Shown: positions 11,778 through 22,417 of the stretch, piece after piece
How positions within the stretch are numbered: position 1 is the stretch's first letter
How the letters are laid out: each line of letters opens with the position of its first letter
Assembly (NCBI GenBank): GCA_963971225.1
Contig: OZ020267.1
Span: 113,408,936-113,472,935, forward strand
Direction: 5' to 3'
DNA: 64,000 bases
Origin: Melieria omissa
Taxonomy: Eukaryota > Arthropoda > Insecta > Diptera > Ulidiidae
The notes under the pieces: generated by a model
Seen by the model: the letters and a program-made list of their open reading frames with translations, nothing else
What the model was told of the DNA's origin: nothing
Databases searched by the model: none
Translations under genes and position numbers: made by a program

Positions 11778-12483
11778 TCAGGTGTACAACTTTGCTTCCG
11801 CCGTTTTCCGATAGGTGGCTGTACCGGCTGAGGCTGGTTGAAATACATAGATGGTAATGCCTTTAAAGTGAGTGTGGACAGTGCCTAACGAATTTTAATA
11901 TTATTCACGCTCGAAAATGTCTGTTTATGTGCCCAATTCTCGCCATTTGCGGGAAGTTTTACTTTTCTGTTACAATTCGAAAAAAATGCAGCTGAAGCGC
12001 ATCGAATGCTTTCAGAAACTTACGGTGATGCTGCTCTGAGTGAAAGAACGTGTCGGGAGTGGTTTCAACGTTTTAAAAATTCAAGAGCGACATGACAAAG
12101 TCATCCTCCAACACGACAATGCTCGGCCTCACGTCACAAAAGTGGTCAAAAAGTACCTGGAAACGCTGAAATGGGAGGTCTTGCCCCACCCGCCGTATTC
12201 CCCAGATGTCGCCCCTTCTGACTTCCACCTATTCCGTTCGATGGCACACGGCCTGGCAGATCAACATTTTCAATCCTTCGAAGAATTGGAAAAATGGATT
12301 GCTTCATGGATAGCGTCAAAAGAGGACTCCTTTTTTCGAGCCGGGATCCGAAAATTGCCGGAAAGATGGGAGAAAGTTGACGCTAGCGACGGACAATATT
12401 TTGAATAATACATCTGTAAGCACTTTTTCGCAATAAAGCTTTTAATTTTGGAAAAAACGGCGGAAGCAAAGTTGTACACCTGA
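11778..12483 (+). mobile_element. mariner element, internally deleted
   Basis: Perfect 30-base terminal inverted repeats begin TCAGGTGTACAACTTTGCTT at 11778 and, inverted, end at 12483. Both sides are flanked by TA (11776-11777, 12484-12485), the Tc1/mariner target duplication. At 706 bases it is about half the length of a complete mariner (about 1.3 kb). The long identical TIRs suggest a fairly recent insertion. It lies inside a piggyBac-like element, so it arrived later. Confidence 0.92.
11917..12408 (+). pseudogene. mariner transposase remnant (N-terminal HTH fused by deletion to D34D C-terminus)
   Basis: An ATG at 11917 opens MSVYVPNSRHLREVLLFCYN, the N-terminal DNA-binding region. The frame is lost at a short A-run (about 11980-11986, one base short). 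In the other frame the text continues through SERTCREWFQRFK, then jumps at about 12085 to the catalytic C-terminus. There, HDNARPH and APSDFHLF give two Asp residues with 34 residues between them (D34D, the mariner signature). The first catalytic Asp and the middle of the protein are deleted, so it cannot be active. Confidence 0.88.
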
Positions 12484-12883
12484 TACTTTAATTTTGTAAG
12501 GTTTTTTGTAAAAAACATTAAAAACAAAAAAAAACAAAAAAGCATTAAAACTTGTTTTTTTTATTTTAATATGTTTAGTTTTAAATGAAAATTTTTAAAG
12601 CAATTAATGCGTTTGTTGTAGCATAGTCCTACTCCGCATGCTTCGCAAAGTGTTTGTGTGTTTTTTATTAATAAGTTTTAATCACTTTTGTTTCACTTAA
12701 ATAAATGCGTGCAACTTTTCGCAAAAACGGTCAAATAAGTCCTGTCAAGTAAAATGTAGTTACTTTTTCCCACTTTTAATGCCAGTTGTAAAATCGCAAG
12801 AAAAAGGCGTTTTGATAATTACTTCCGAAATTACGGGCAATTTTAGGGTTGGTTGCAGATATGCAACTGTACCGTGTAAAGGG

Positions 12884-14203
12884 TTAATCTTCTATATCAT
12901 TGTAACAATCGTCACTGTTGTTGTCTCCAAGGACATTGAAACCTCACAGCAAAACAGGGTCAACTACAGTAGCTCCTAAGCACTCTCTAGTCACTGTCTC
13001 ACAGTCATAACAGGAGAACCGCGTTGTTCTGTGTCTGAACCACTTCTCCATGTTTCACCATCACTGGACACTGCAGCATATGGGTCCTGGCTCATTTTGA
13101 GCTCCGCTCTCACTGTAATATATGGGCCGAGGCTGATGGAGTTTGAGCTTTCGCTCAACGATTGTCAGCAGAAGCTGTGAAATCGATTAGGTGGAAACAA
13201 GTGCCTATAACCTTGTTTCATGCCGGACTTACCAACTCCAAACTGACATTCGATGCGTTCATTGCTAGAACGCAGACTTTAAACCTTAATTTTTTTGAGA
13301 CTAACTATGAAGTGAAAAGTTGAGCCCAAAGGATCTCTAATTCAAGACTGGCAACGACTCATACATATACACACATATAAATATTTAATTTAATAAATAT
13401 TTCCATGCAAACGTACATACATACATACCTACACAATCCTACCCACCGACCATTAAAAATCTGAATCTCTACACAAAAGCGCGACTGGCATCAACGTTGA
13501 ACGGCCGCGCATGCTGCAAGCCAACCAGGCCGCGCCAACAACAGCTTCAAATGCGCATAAATTATGATGGCAATTTTCGAAAAGCAGTCATAACTCGTGT
13601 TATGACTTTTTCAAAGCAACGAAAAGGGATGACAACACAACGTAGTCGTCGACGCGAAAGGCACACGCGCGCACCTACAAACCAACTCGCAAATGCGGGC
13701 AGATATCGGTTTGGGCAAATCTGGCGATTAGACGTGTTTGGGATACGCATAATCGAGAGTGGACTGAACGTCTGACCGGTGTCGCAAAACAACCAACCAG
13801 CCACAAACCGGTTTCGGTTATATTTGGCATGACGGCAGGTTAACACGATTGTTTTTTTTTGTCTACTTCGTTTCTTTGTTTTTGCAAAGTTGCTTTCAAG
13901 CGCTGCACTGTTTTTTCTTGGGCTTTGAATAAATTAAAGTTGATTTTTTATGTGTGCAGCATAAAGCCAGGACACATGGCAAAAGGGTCAACGATAAGCT
14001 TAAGTTATGCGGCCAATTAGTTATTATTAAAATTGGTTTTGCCTGGCGAGCAGCGCAGCGGTAACAAGTGCAATAATGTGGGCTGGTGGTCCGGGTGGCC
14101 AACTTTGCTTTGCAAGTGAACATATTGAGGGGGGAAATTGGTATGTTATTCTAATTAAAATTCAATAAAATTTAGGTTTTATTATAGGTTTGTTTGTACT
14201 TAC
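12884..14203 (-). other. osp: osp intron segment, no gene recognised
   Basis: The remainder of the intron between the piggyBac-like element and the exon at 14204. It has a short catacatacatac run near 13414-13427 and scattered poly-T. Open frames at 13497-13846 on both strands lack domains. I see no RNA gene or regulatory site I could defend. Confidence 0.5.
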
Positions 14204-14269
14204 GTGCTCATCCACCGAATATGTCAATTCGCCGTCATCGTATAGAACGAACCATCGCCGCTGCCATCT
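14204..14269 (-). CDS. osp: outspread exon: core of first PH domain
   Basis: A 22-codon exon, phase 0 at both ends, between acceptor ctctttgcag and donor gtaagt (14198-14203). It encodes [20 protein letters not shown] then EH, the beta2-beta3 strands of a PH domain (compare MPRIP KWQRRFFILYEHGLLRYALDE, from memory). Although tiny, the motif match and the exact phase joins to 41712 and 10550 make it secure. The intron upstream (14270-41711) is the one that contains Adh and Adhr. Confidence 0.92.
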
Positions 14270-17200
14270 CTGCAAAGAGGAAGAAACACATTTTACAAAT
14301 TAAATGGCATTGCTTGAATAGAAAATTTTAAGCAGTAAGAAATAAAATTTCTTCAGTAATAAACCATTATATGGAAAAAAACATTGAAATATTTTTCCTG
14401 CATTTCTAGGCAGACGTTGTGGCCTCGAAAGCTCCATTGAACTCGTTCTAACATCCTGGAATCGGTGTAAAATTACAAGACTAAATGCACAAATAGTAAA
14501 CGCCAAATCTAGGCCACTCAAGGATCTTTAGTATTCATGATTCCTTATTTGAATTTTTTTCATTTTTAATCCCCTATTTTATGTCTGCATTTCTGCTCTC
14601 TGCAATTCGATTAAGCGTTTTTTTTCACTCATTCTTTCCTACTCACAAACATACTCAGCGAATAATATAAAAAAACTCAATTTGCAGCCTGTGCTCGTAA
14701 TAATTTCACATGTAGGCCCACCAACGCTGCATCGGCACCAAATGCACCACCGATCATTGTCAACAGCGCTAACCTCCAGAGCGGTTAGCGCTCGATGGCA
14801 ACTTGGCCGCGTGCTTTGTGCATTGATTGTGCATGAGAACGTCTTCTGCGTAAATGTAACACCATCTGCAACGCAACATCAACCGCACCGCCCCAACGCC
14901 AACATCAACAACAGCAACATTAAACATTGCCAACAGCAACAACAACAACAGCAGCAGCGCCCAGCCATAGCCGCGTCGACATCTTCAAGTTGCGCCTAAT
15001 GCGTCTCGACGACTGTGGCGGTATTTTTCAGCAATTTGCATAAATACTGGCAACGCACAAACGTTGATGGCTGTTATGATATTTTGAATTTCTTATTTCT
15101 GAATTTCGTATTTATTTTATTTAATTTTTATTCTTGCTGTTTTTTTTTTTTTTGCTTTTTTTTACACTCATTCAACCAGGGCCAGGGCGTTGGATAGTTG
15201 GCTGGTTGGTCCAATTGGTTGTTGTTGTTATGGATGATTGTTGTTGTTGTTGTTCGCTGTTGCAGTTGTGTATGATTAAAAAATGTTTTTCAATGACAAC
15301 AAAAGATTCGCGACTTTATTTCGCTGCATAAAGTGCCAGCAAATTTTTGCCATCTTTTGCGTTTTTGTTATTGTTACAGTTGTTGTTAGTGTACGAGTAT
15401 ATATGATGGGTTTTTGTTGTTGTTATTATTATTATTGTGGAAAGTAATATTTAGCCTGTACCGCAAATTACGAGCACAAAAATTCGAATGCGGGGGCCGC
15501 TTGGCGTTTCATGCTGTCAGCCAGTCAGCGATTCAGTGTCGTAGGTTCGGCACACGCGTCGCCTGCCTGCAGCCGGTGCAAATCAAACTAAAAGAAAATT
15601 TATTTGTAAATTGTATGCAAATGCCAACTCGACTCTCGATTCCAGTCAACACAGCTCAAGTCGCGCCGACTCGAGTCAAGTCATGTGTGCAGCTGATGAT
15701 TGAAATACAAAAACAACAAACTTGGTAAAAAAAAATATCTACAAACAGCGAGAAAACAAGAAGAAGAAATAAACGCTGAGGGAAGGCGTTTGCGTGCAGC
15801 GCCCGCATATGCAGATTTTTGTCGTTTCATTATGAATTATTGTAATTGTTGTGTGCATTTTGATTTTGTTTCTTGGCTGACTTTGATGAAAAAGCGAAAA
15901 ATCATTGAGCTGCGCTTTGTTTTGAGATTCGAGTGTGCGTGCTGTGTGATTTGACGCTGAAGCGCTCCCACCAAAACTTAATTGAAGATTGGCTAAGGTC
16001 AGCGCGGTGCCGCAGTGTCTGCAGGCGCAACGATTATTTGGGTATTGACACGTCGAAGCATTTATTGTTTGAGTTAGGTGCGCAGCTAAGCGTGATTTGA
16101 ATTATTTAATTAAATGAATTTAAAAAAAATTTTAATTATTATTTTCAATATTTTTGCTTGCATAGGTTAGATTAGAATCATTAGAATCACCATCTTTTAA
16201 TTAAATTTAATATATTTTTTACTTAATTTCAAAAAACGTTTATACCACGTTTTAAGTCAAAGTTAAAGGTTAGCTTCGTGCGTGTTTTCTTAATTCTTGC
16301 TTACTTAATTAGTCGGCGGAAAACCTGTGCCAAGCTTGTGCCATTTCAACTGCTCTAAAGTTCGTTTGCAGCAAGAACAACTGTCAGAAAACAAAAGTAA
16401 ACCTGTGTCTACACCGATCGTCGCTACGCTGCGCATCCACACCGCACTGGAGACGCTAACTAATCCTCTTATTCGTTACCTGGGCGCTAAAGTCCTCTTC
16501 GGTAGCTTTAAACATTTGTGTTGTTGTTGTTGTTGAATGTTGTATTTTGTGGTGCGGCCCCCATTTGCGGTGTCTATGTGTGCGTGTGTTTGCCGTACTC
16601 GTAATCTTATTATTGCGGCCACAAGTGCTGACTAGACGCGTGTTCTAGATACGCCACATTCGGTTGCGGCAGCCGCACAAGCCCAACTTGGTGGACTTGA
16701 AAACATGACGTTGAATGGAATACATTGACTTGTCAGTTAGTGCGCCACGTAGCGCATACATATTTATGTATATATGTATATATGTTAATATAAATATGTA
16801 GTACTAGAGCAACACGTTTAGCACATACGCGCAATATTACATAGTAATTTCCATATCAGTGTTGTTTGCTTATTGTTTGTTGTATTTTAAAAAAAGTTTA
16901 ACATGTTTAACACCGGCACGCAAATTGATGCGCAGCTCTACCTGTATTCGTGCGGCAAAGCCGTAAGGTCAATTAATGCAAGATAACAATCACAGCAACT
17001 CACAACACAAGATTTTAAAGATTTAGCTGATTTCATCTGTAGGAACTTGGCTTAGTGTTGAATGAATTTAGTATTGTTTGTTTATGAAAGCAAGTTGTTG
17101 ATATTTTTTAGAAGCCCGAACAGCTTCTCTATCCATACATTTCCATTTCTTTAAGACATCAATGTCAACAACTGAAAAAAATATTTATTTTTTTTCATAT

Positions 17201-17843
17201 TCAGCACTTTTGCGGAAAAGGAATATGCATAATATGTAAATTACAAATATATAAAATATATTTATATAAATTATGTTAAAAACAAATATAAAAAATAAGT
17301 CTTATTAAGCCTCAATATTCAGTTCTAATTATTTTTATTGCAGCCAATCTGTATTACAAGTATTAAAAAATCGCGCTAATTTCAAGCACAACTTCGCTCC
17401 ATATTTTAAGCTACAACGTTCAATTATTTCTAGGATTAAAAATTTATAATTATAAAATTATTATTGCTATTCGAAAAATATTACTCATAAAATAAAATTA
17501 TTAAATAATGTTAATGTTCTTAATAAAAAACTTAAAAAAAAATACAGACGTTTGCGTTCAAATACACTAAAAAAAAAAATGGTTTTTTGAAAAAAACAAT
17601 AGGAAGCAGCAGCAGGTGTTTAAAAAAATTATATGGGAAAAATGGAAATGGATTAACATTTATTAAACTTATTATTGTTTTATTGCTGTTCGAAAAAAAT
17701 TACTGATGAAATTAAATTATTGCATAATGTTAATGTTTCTATTAAAAAAAATTATTTAATAAAAATATATATGATTTGCTTTTAAATACTATAAAAAAAG
17801 AAATGATTTATTGAAAAAAAAATGAAAACCATTAGGTGCTAAC
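14270..17843 (-). other. osp: first part of the 27-kb osp intron, no gene recognised
   Basis: AT-rich intron sequence with (CAA)n/(TTG)n tracts near 14900-14960 and 15220-15260, and TTG repeats near 16517. Two diverged direct repeats of about 170-190 bases, spaced about 220, lie at 17435-17603 and 17650-17836. Both contain ttattgct(g/a)ttcgaaaaa and aataatgttaatgtt-like blocks, and the second ends just beside the tRNA gene at 17844. No coding sequence is supported; ORFs such as 15414-15728 have no domain. Confidence 0.55.
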
Positions 17844-17915
17844 TGGAGGTGCCGGGGTTTGAACCCGGGACTTCTCACATGCGAAGCGAGCGCTCTACCA
17901 CTGAGCTACACCCCC
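17844..17915 (-). tRNA. tRNA-Ala (anticodon CGC), copy 1
   Basis: On the minus strand the 72-base sequence folds as a standard tRNA. The acceptor stem GGGGGTG pairs with CACCTCC, with one G-T pair. The D arm is GCTCAGTGGTAGAGC. The anticodon arm is CTCGC-TTCGCAT-GTGAG, giving anticodon CGC. The T arm is CCGGG-TTTGAAC-CCCGG, and the discriminator base is A. The A box (TAGCTCAGTGG) and B box (GGTTTGAACCC) are intact. There is no intron. A T-run follows within about 30 bases on the same strand and could terminate Pol III. Ala(CGC) reads GCG codons. Confidence 0.95.
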
Positions 17916-18262
17916 TCGGTGTCAGTGGCTGTCCAATAAACATTTTCCGACTTTGCACGTACAGCGTACAAGCAACAAGTGGTGTGGTAGAATAAAACAA
18001 AACTCACCTCGCAGCTGAACAGTGCTGGTGAAATGCTAAACAAAAATAGCAACAAGTGGCTTGTGGTGCAAATGTGCCATACAAATAATAACAGCAACAG
18101 TAACAGGCAGTTAGTGAGCAGTAAAGAGCAAATAAAATGTGAACGAATGAATTATTGATAGTTGCAGGTGCAACTGTTAAAAAATTAAACGATCATAAAA
18201 TTAAATCCCAAGCAGGCACATTTTAATAATAAAAAATTAAAAAAAAAACTGCTACGTGTGGA
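17916..18262 (-). other. spacer between the two tRNA-Ala genes
   Basis: 347 bases with no gene. The two tRNA bodies are identical but their flanks are not, so the pair is not a simple recent block duplication. A donor-like gtgagt at 18002-18007 (minus strand) has no convincing exon attached. Confidence 0.5.
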
Positions 18263-18334
18263 TGGAGGTGCCGGGGTTTGAACCCGGGACTTCTCACATG
18301 CGAAGCGAGCGCTCTACCACTGAGCTACACCCCC
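18263..18334 (-). tRNA. tRNA-Ala (anticodon CGC), copy 2
   Basis: Same 72-base sequence as the gene at 17844-17915 by eye over its whole length, so the same cloverleaf, CGC anticodon and intact A and B boxes. On the minus strand it is followed about 15 bases later by a run of Ts (plus-strand A-run at 18240-18248), a Pol III terminator. It lies in the osp intron and on the same strand as osp, about 2.1 kb from Adh. Confidence 0.95.
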
Positions 18335-20397
18335 TCGATGAGTTCTCTGGCATAATGTGCCACTTCTTACTTGGACAGCAATGCTACATACAAGTTAATA
18401 TTTTCATGTTACTCCAAATATAAAATGAACTAAATTATAAAACTAATTGAACTAAAAACAATATGAAATTTCGATTGAAATTATTTGGTTATTAAAAAAA
18501 ATATTTACAACTCCAAAGCAAACATAAATTTAAAATTTAAAAATAAAATATATAATAAAGTAAAATTATAGAATAAAATGTAGTCTGATAAATAAAACAG
18601 TTCATTGAATGGTTTTCTACTTCACACTAAAAAAAAAATCCATATCTTTCTAATTCACGTCTTTGTTTTCGTTAGACAGTTAGTACAATTTATCACACTT
18701 TGGCACCTTGGCCCGTACTTACGAAAGTCTAAAGTTCTATTTAAAATACAATAAAAAAAATGTATAAATTCTCCGTCATAACACACGCAGATGTGAAAAT
18801 AATAGACTTGTAATTTCTACGCCGAACCACATCCAACCGTAGCGGAAAAAGTCTAGGAAAATCGATTCAGCGTTCTCATATTACAATTTTTCATAGTACT
18901 ATTTTTTGTTTGTTGTTGTTGCCGTATTTTGTTATTGCGGTAAAACTGTTATTTCTATGGGTATGTCGGTATAAATGCAGTTTGCTGTCTCGCAACGTGA
19001 GTGTAATTCGAAACGTGCTACATATCTACTATTCGGTATTATATGTCAATTATATAAAACCCATTCTTCGACAAATATAATAAAACTGTATAATAATAGA
19101 TACAAGTTGTAACGACACCAGCACAAATGAGTATATTTTGTAAAATTCATATGACGTACAATCATGCTTGAGTTGAGCATTTTACTGAGGCATTTCGTTG
19201 TCTATAGAAAACTTTTTGACTTTAAGCATTGTGTAAAAAAAAATTAAAAATTAATAAACAAACAATTTATGAATTTAATATGAGTGACCTGAAACCATAG
19301 TGATCCACTTTCATAACCTTAAAGCTGTTTTTGGTCAGATCCATATTACTTGTGGAGCAACAGATGGAAATTACAGTCCGCATTGTCTGTTTTGGAATTA
19401 TAGTTTAATAACTCAAATTATTTTAAAAACCGTCTGTCACATTTTTGTTGGCAAAAAAGCTGTTTTTTTTGTCATATAAAACGAGATAGACACTTGACTA
19501 TAAGTTGCAATACAAGTAATTCTAACGTAAAAAATATATCAGATTCGAACTCGAGCAGATTGATGCACAATACGTGAAGATTAACACTAGAAAGATCACA
19601 AGTTTTCCATATCTACAAAGACTACATATTTTATACGCTGATATCTGGAAAAGTACACATCGTTTTTATCTAATTATAATTAAAGAATCCTAATTGTAGA
19701 ACCCGATAAAAATATAAAAGTCATCAAAGCAAAAGTTGATAGAAATACTAAAGAAAATAAAGATATTTAAAAATTAAAAACTGTCAAAATGACTGCAACG
19801 TATGTATGTCTTGTAGTGTTAAAACTATGAACGTTTGAGTGAAAAAAAAAAATTAATTGAATAGAATCAACACGTTTATTAACCCTAAACCGGACTTGGC
19901 TTTCAAAAACGATTAGAAGCCTCATTTGTATATTTTAGACAATGAATTTGCATTTTCTCATATCTGAAAGTATTTGACTACTTCTACCTTTTCTTATATA
20001 AATTTTGAAATTCAAAGTTCTTTTCGATTTTACTTGGTTTCTTGAATTTGAATATTTATTTGGGGGACAAAGAAAAATGGACAGATACATTTTGTTGAAA
20101 CACATAAATTGTAGATTTTGTTTGTAATTCTCGTCAGATAGAAATAAATCACATACACACACACAACCCATAAGTAGCAATTAAAATTCGTGAACAAACA
20201 ACATCACAACCGGTAAAAATTTATAAGCAGATAAACATCGATATTAGAGGAATGTATATGATTTTTTTCCAAGGAGTCCCCGAATAAATGCGTTTTGTGG
20301 TAACTGCAGATAGACAACGATGTGTTCAAACCGCACCTTCAGATGTTCGACGAAATTTTTAGACAAAATTGTTCAGTAAATCAATCGAAAAACACGA
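18335..20397. other. intron stretch upstream of Adh, no gene recognised
   Basis: AT-rich, with many A-runs and no supported coding sequence. As the 5' flank of Adh it could carry enhancers, but I cannot point to specific sites. A TTAA-CCCT at 19879-19886 and an AGGG-TTAA at 20413-20420 resemble piggyBac-type ends, but the match is too short to call. Confidence 0.45.
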
Positions 20398-20431
20398 TAT
20401 AAACATGCAAAGAGGGTTAAGAGATTCAGTC
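20398..20431 (+). promoter_or_regulatory. Adh: Adh core promoter: TATA box and initiator
   Basis: TATAAA at 20398-20403 is followed by TCAGTC at 20426-20431, an arthropod initiator. The initiator A at 20428 is 30 bases from the first T of the TATA box, the expected spacing. The start codon follows 39 bases after the predicted transcription start. Inference from consensus only. Confidence 0.65.
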
Positions 20432-20466
20432 GGACGCAAAAGTGGCTAGAGGCAAGTTGTGTTGAA

Positions 20467-20559
20467 ATGGATTTGGCTGGCAAGAACGTTGTGGTGGTTG
20501 GCGGTTTCGGAGGCATTGGCTTCGAAGTGTGCAAACATTTGGCATTGAAAAATGTTCAG
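20467..20559 (+). CDS. Adh: alcohol dehydrogenase (Drosophila-type SDR), exon 1
   Basis: First 31 codons of a 260-residue short-chain dehydrogenase. It starts MDLAGKNVVVVGGFGGIGFE, in which the dinucleotide-binding Gly motif (VGGFGGIG, residues 11-18) is complete. It ends in phase 0 at CAG|gttagt. D. melanogaster ADH has the same first intron position. The enzyme family oxidises alcohols with NAD+ in the cytosol. The gene sits on the opposite strand within an osp intron, immediately upstream of Adhr, the position of Adh in Drosophila. Confidence 0.9.
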
Positions 20560-20622
20560 GTTAGTAGGATTTGTTGCTTTCTCTAAGCCAAACACTACTA
20601 ACGCAACCTCATTACTGTGCAG

Positions 20623-21036
20623 CATTTGTTGATACTGGACAAGACGCTAAACACTGACGCTTTCAGTCAACTGCAGGCAATTAGTGCAGCCGTCCAGTGC
20701 CACTTTATAGCCTACGACACTACCAAAAGTGCGCCGGAAATCAAGCGAATATTTGCCAATATTGTGGCGAAAATCAAACACATCGACGTACTTGTAAATT
20801 TGGCGGCCATTTGCGACGAGCATGAAGTCGAATTGACCATCAGTGTAAATTTGACGGGCCTCATTAATACCACAAATGCGGCCCTCGAGCTTATGGATGC
20901 GCGCAAAACGGACGGCGGACGCGGCGGTGGGCTGATTGTCAACACGGGGTCGGTGGTGGGCCTGGATCCCGTATCAGTGCTGCCCACGTATTGCGCCACA
21001 AAGGCGGCGGTGATAGCGTACACCCGCGCCTTATCG
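20623..21036 (+). CDS. Adh: alcohol dehydrogenase (Drosophila-type SDR), exon 2 (catalytic)
   Basis: 138 codons in phase 0 between acceptor attactgtgcag and donor gtaatt. Residues are numbered from the spliced start. Asp37 (LLILDK) is the NAD-specifying acidic residue. Asn107, Ser141 (NTGSVVG), Tyr154 and Lys158 (PTYCATK) form the complete SDR catalytic tetrad, so the product should be enzymatically competent. One oddity: the usual N-x-A-G motif after beta4 reads N90-L-A-A93, with the Gly replaced by Ala. Length and intron positions match Drosophila ADH (about 255 residues). It might instead be a diverged paralogue of the main tephritid Adh genes; position favours orthology to Adh. Confidence 0.9.
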
Positions 21037-21103
21037 GTAATTACAATGTTTGCTTGTTTAGATAAGGTTGCAAAAATTTTGCAGCAACTTTGTGTTTTTG
21101 CAG

Positions 21104-21379
21104 CAACTGCAGCCGCTCACCGGCGTGACGTTATTTACTCTCTGTCCCGGTGTTACGAAGACACCAATTCTGGACATGAAGAATACTTTTATGGACTTCG
21201 AACCGGATTTCGGCAGAAAAGTTCAACGTGTGCCCATGCAGACGGCAGAAGAGTGCAGCCGAAACGTGATCAAAACCATTGAGGAGTGTAAAAACGGTGC
21301 AGTGTGGATGTTGGATTTGGGAAATGTTGAGTTGCTGGAGATAAAAAACTACTGGCAGGCGCCTAAAGAACTGAGCTAA
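21104..21379 (+). CDS. Adh: alcohol dehydrogenase (Drosophila-type SDR), exon 3
   Basis: 91 codons plus TAA. It follows a 67-base intron ending tttttgcag. It begins QLQPLTGVTLFTLCPGVTKT, corresponding to the KLAPITGVTAYTVNPGITRT segment of Drosophila ADH (from memory), including the conserved Pro-Gly. It ends with NGAVWMLDLGNVELLEIKNY then WQAPKELS, the substrate-loop/dimer C-terminus. The frame is open and the joins are in phase 0. Unlike Adhr it lacks the DPxxY insertion at the exon start. Confidence 0.9.
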   Translation, partial: QLQPLTGVTLFTLCPGVTKTPILDMKNTFMDFEPDFGRKVQRVPMQTAEECSRNVIKTIEECKNGAVWMLDLGNVELLEIKNYWQAPKELS

Positions 21380-21449
21380 GGTGACATTGATTGATTATAT
21401 TTTCAATTGAAAGAAGTGAATGTTGAATATAGCACATCAGAAATTAATG

Positions 21450-21455
21450 AATAAA
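21450..21455 (+). terminator. Adh: poly(A) signal of Adh
   Basis: AATAAA 71 bases after the stop codon. Its presence before the Adhr gene suggests that Adh transcripts can end here rather than read through into Adhr. Confidence 0.6.
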
Positions 21456-22318
21456 ATAATAGTAAGTGATAACATTATAAAAACAGTCTACACAGTTTTC
21501 ATGTCATAATTTAAGGCGCAAGTGATTTCATTTAAAATATCTTTGGAAAACTTTGGCTTATTTTTAGAAATGGATTAAGTGATATAAAGTGAAAAAAAAA
21601 CCAGAATGAAGACTGGAGCCACTGTACATTTTGGTGCTGACATAATGGTTGGTGTTACTTGCATTGGATTGTCAGGGTTTATTGCTTCAGTGAGGAGTTG
21701 GGTAGGGTCGTAACCCGATAACGGGTTGTCATGGTCATTTAAGTCAATTAGTAACCAAAGGATTGAACGAAAAACAATTGAATTCTGCAGAATAGTTCAG
21801 GTATTTCTTCATTATTAAGGATCATTTAGTAAAAACAGTTTAAAATCTTAAATCGTTTGTTCTATTCGAAAAGGATGATATGAGTTGCCACATGTTGTGA
21901 ATAATGTCCGAACGCACAAATAAATATTTGATATACCCAAAGTATAATTCATACACAAATTGTACATTACGTGGCTTTGATAAAATTTCTACATATTTTT
22001 TAAAAGACTTCACATTCCTTAGTTTCATAGTTTAGAATTTTAATGCTCATAATCACTTTGATAACTGCACGAAAAATCCTCGACAAGTCGTTTCGAACCG
22101 AGCATAGAGCACACAATTCTTAGAAAAAAAACTTATGACAGCTTAAAGCAGAGATAATGGTGGATTCAGCCAGCGCATAGCCCCCGCCATATGCGGCGTT
22201 AAGTAGCCGGGAATTTTTTATTTTGCCATAAATACCGCTGCGCGCGCCGATAAAGTAAACCAAATTTAATTACTATCAATGAGATAATACACCACGGGAG
22301 TAGATTATGCTTCGAACT
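21456..22318 (+). other. Adh-Adhr intergenic region
   Basis: About 0.86 kb without supported coding sequence. It contains no recognisable third dehydrogenase copy or exon. It must hold any Adhr-specific upstream control. Most of it is AT-rich; a GC-richer patch lies at 22175-22250. Confidence 0.5.
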
Positions 22319-22325
22319 TATATAA
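22319..22325 (+). promoter_or_regulatory. Adhr: candidate TATA box of Adhr
   Basis: TATATAA lies 93 bases upstream of the Adhr start codon, which would place transcription start near 22350. No strong initiator is visible at the expected distance, so this is tentative. It matters because Drosophila Adhr lacks its own promoter and is expressed from a dicistronic Adh-Adhr mRNA. Confidence 0.4.
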
Positions 22326-22417
22326 CGTTGCTTTGATTTGTCCTACTGCCGCTACTATCATAGCTTTAGTTGCCTTTGAACTGTCGCGTCAATCAACACG
22401 TCCAACAAACATCCGTC

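Larger units (their letters stand above)
11682..12883. mobile_element. piggyBac-like MITE interrupted by a mariner
   Basis: The left end reads TTAG|CCCTTTACACGGcAaCAG and the right end, reverse-complemented, reads TTAA|CCCTTTACACGGtaCAG. The shared CCCTTTACACGG terminal inverted repeat flanked by TTAA (one copy mutated to TTAG at 11678-11681; intact at 12884-12887) fits piggyBac-superfamily insertion, which duplicates TTAA. Without the 706-base mariner inside it, the element is about 0.5 kb and has no coding capacity, so it is a non-autonomous (MITE) copy. The superfamily call rests only on the TTAA site and the CCC start. Confidence 0.65.

Noticed and set aside
18002..18045. Strong gtgagt donor preceded by a possible small exon on the osp strand
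   Set aside because: The implied exon would be 28 bases, would break the reading phase between 41712 and 14269, and has no pyrimidine tract suitable for recursive splicing.
19879..20420. TTAA-CCCT...AGGG-TTAA pair that would make a piggyBac-like element ending inside the Adh core promoter
   Set aside because: Only four bases match beyond TTAA, and the right site falls between a well-spaced TATA box and initiator; chance is the simpler explanation, although a transposon-derived promoter would be striking if other copies exist.
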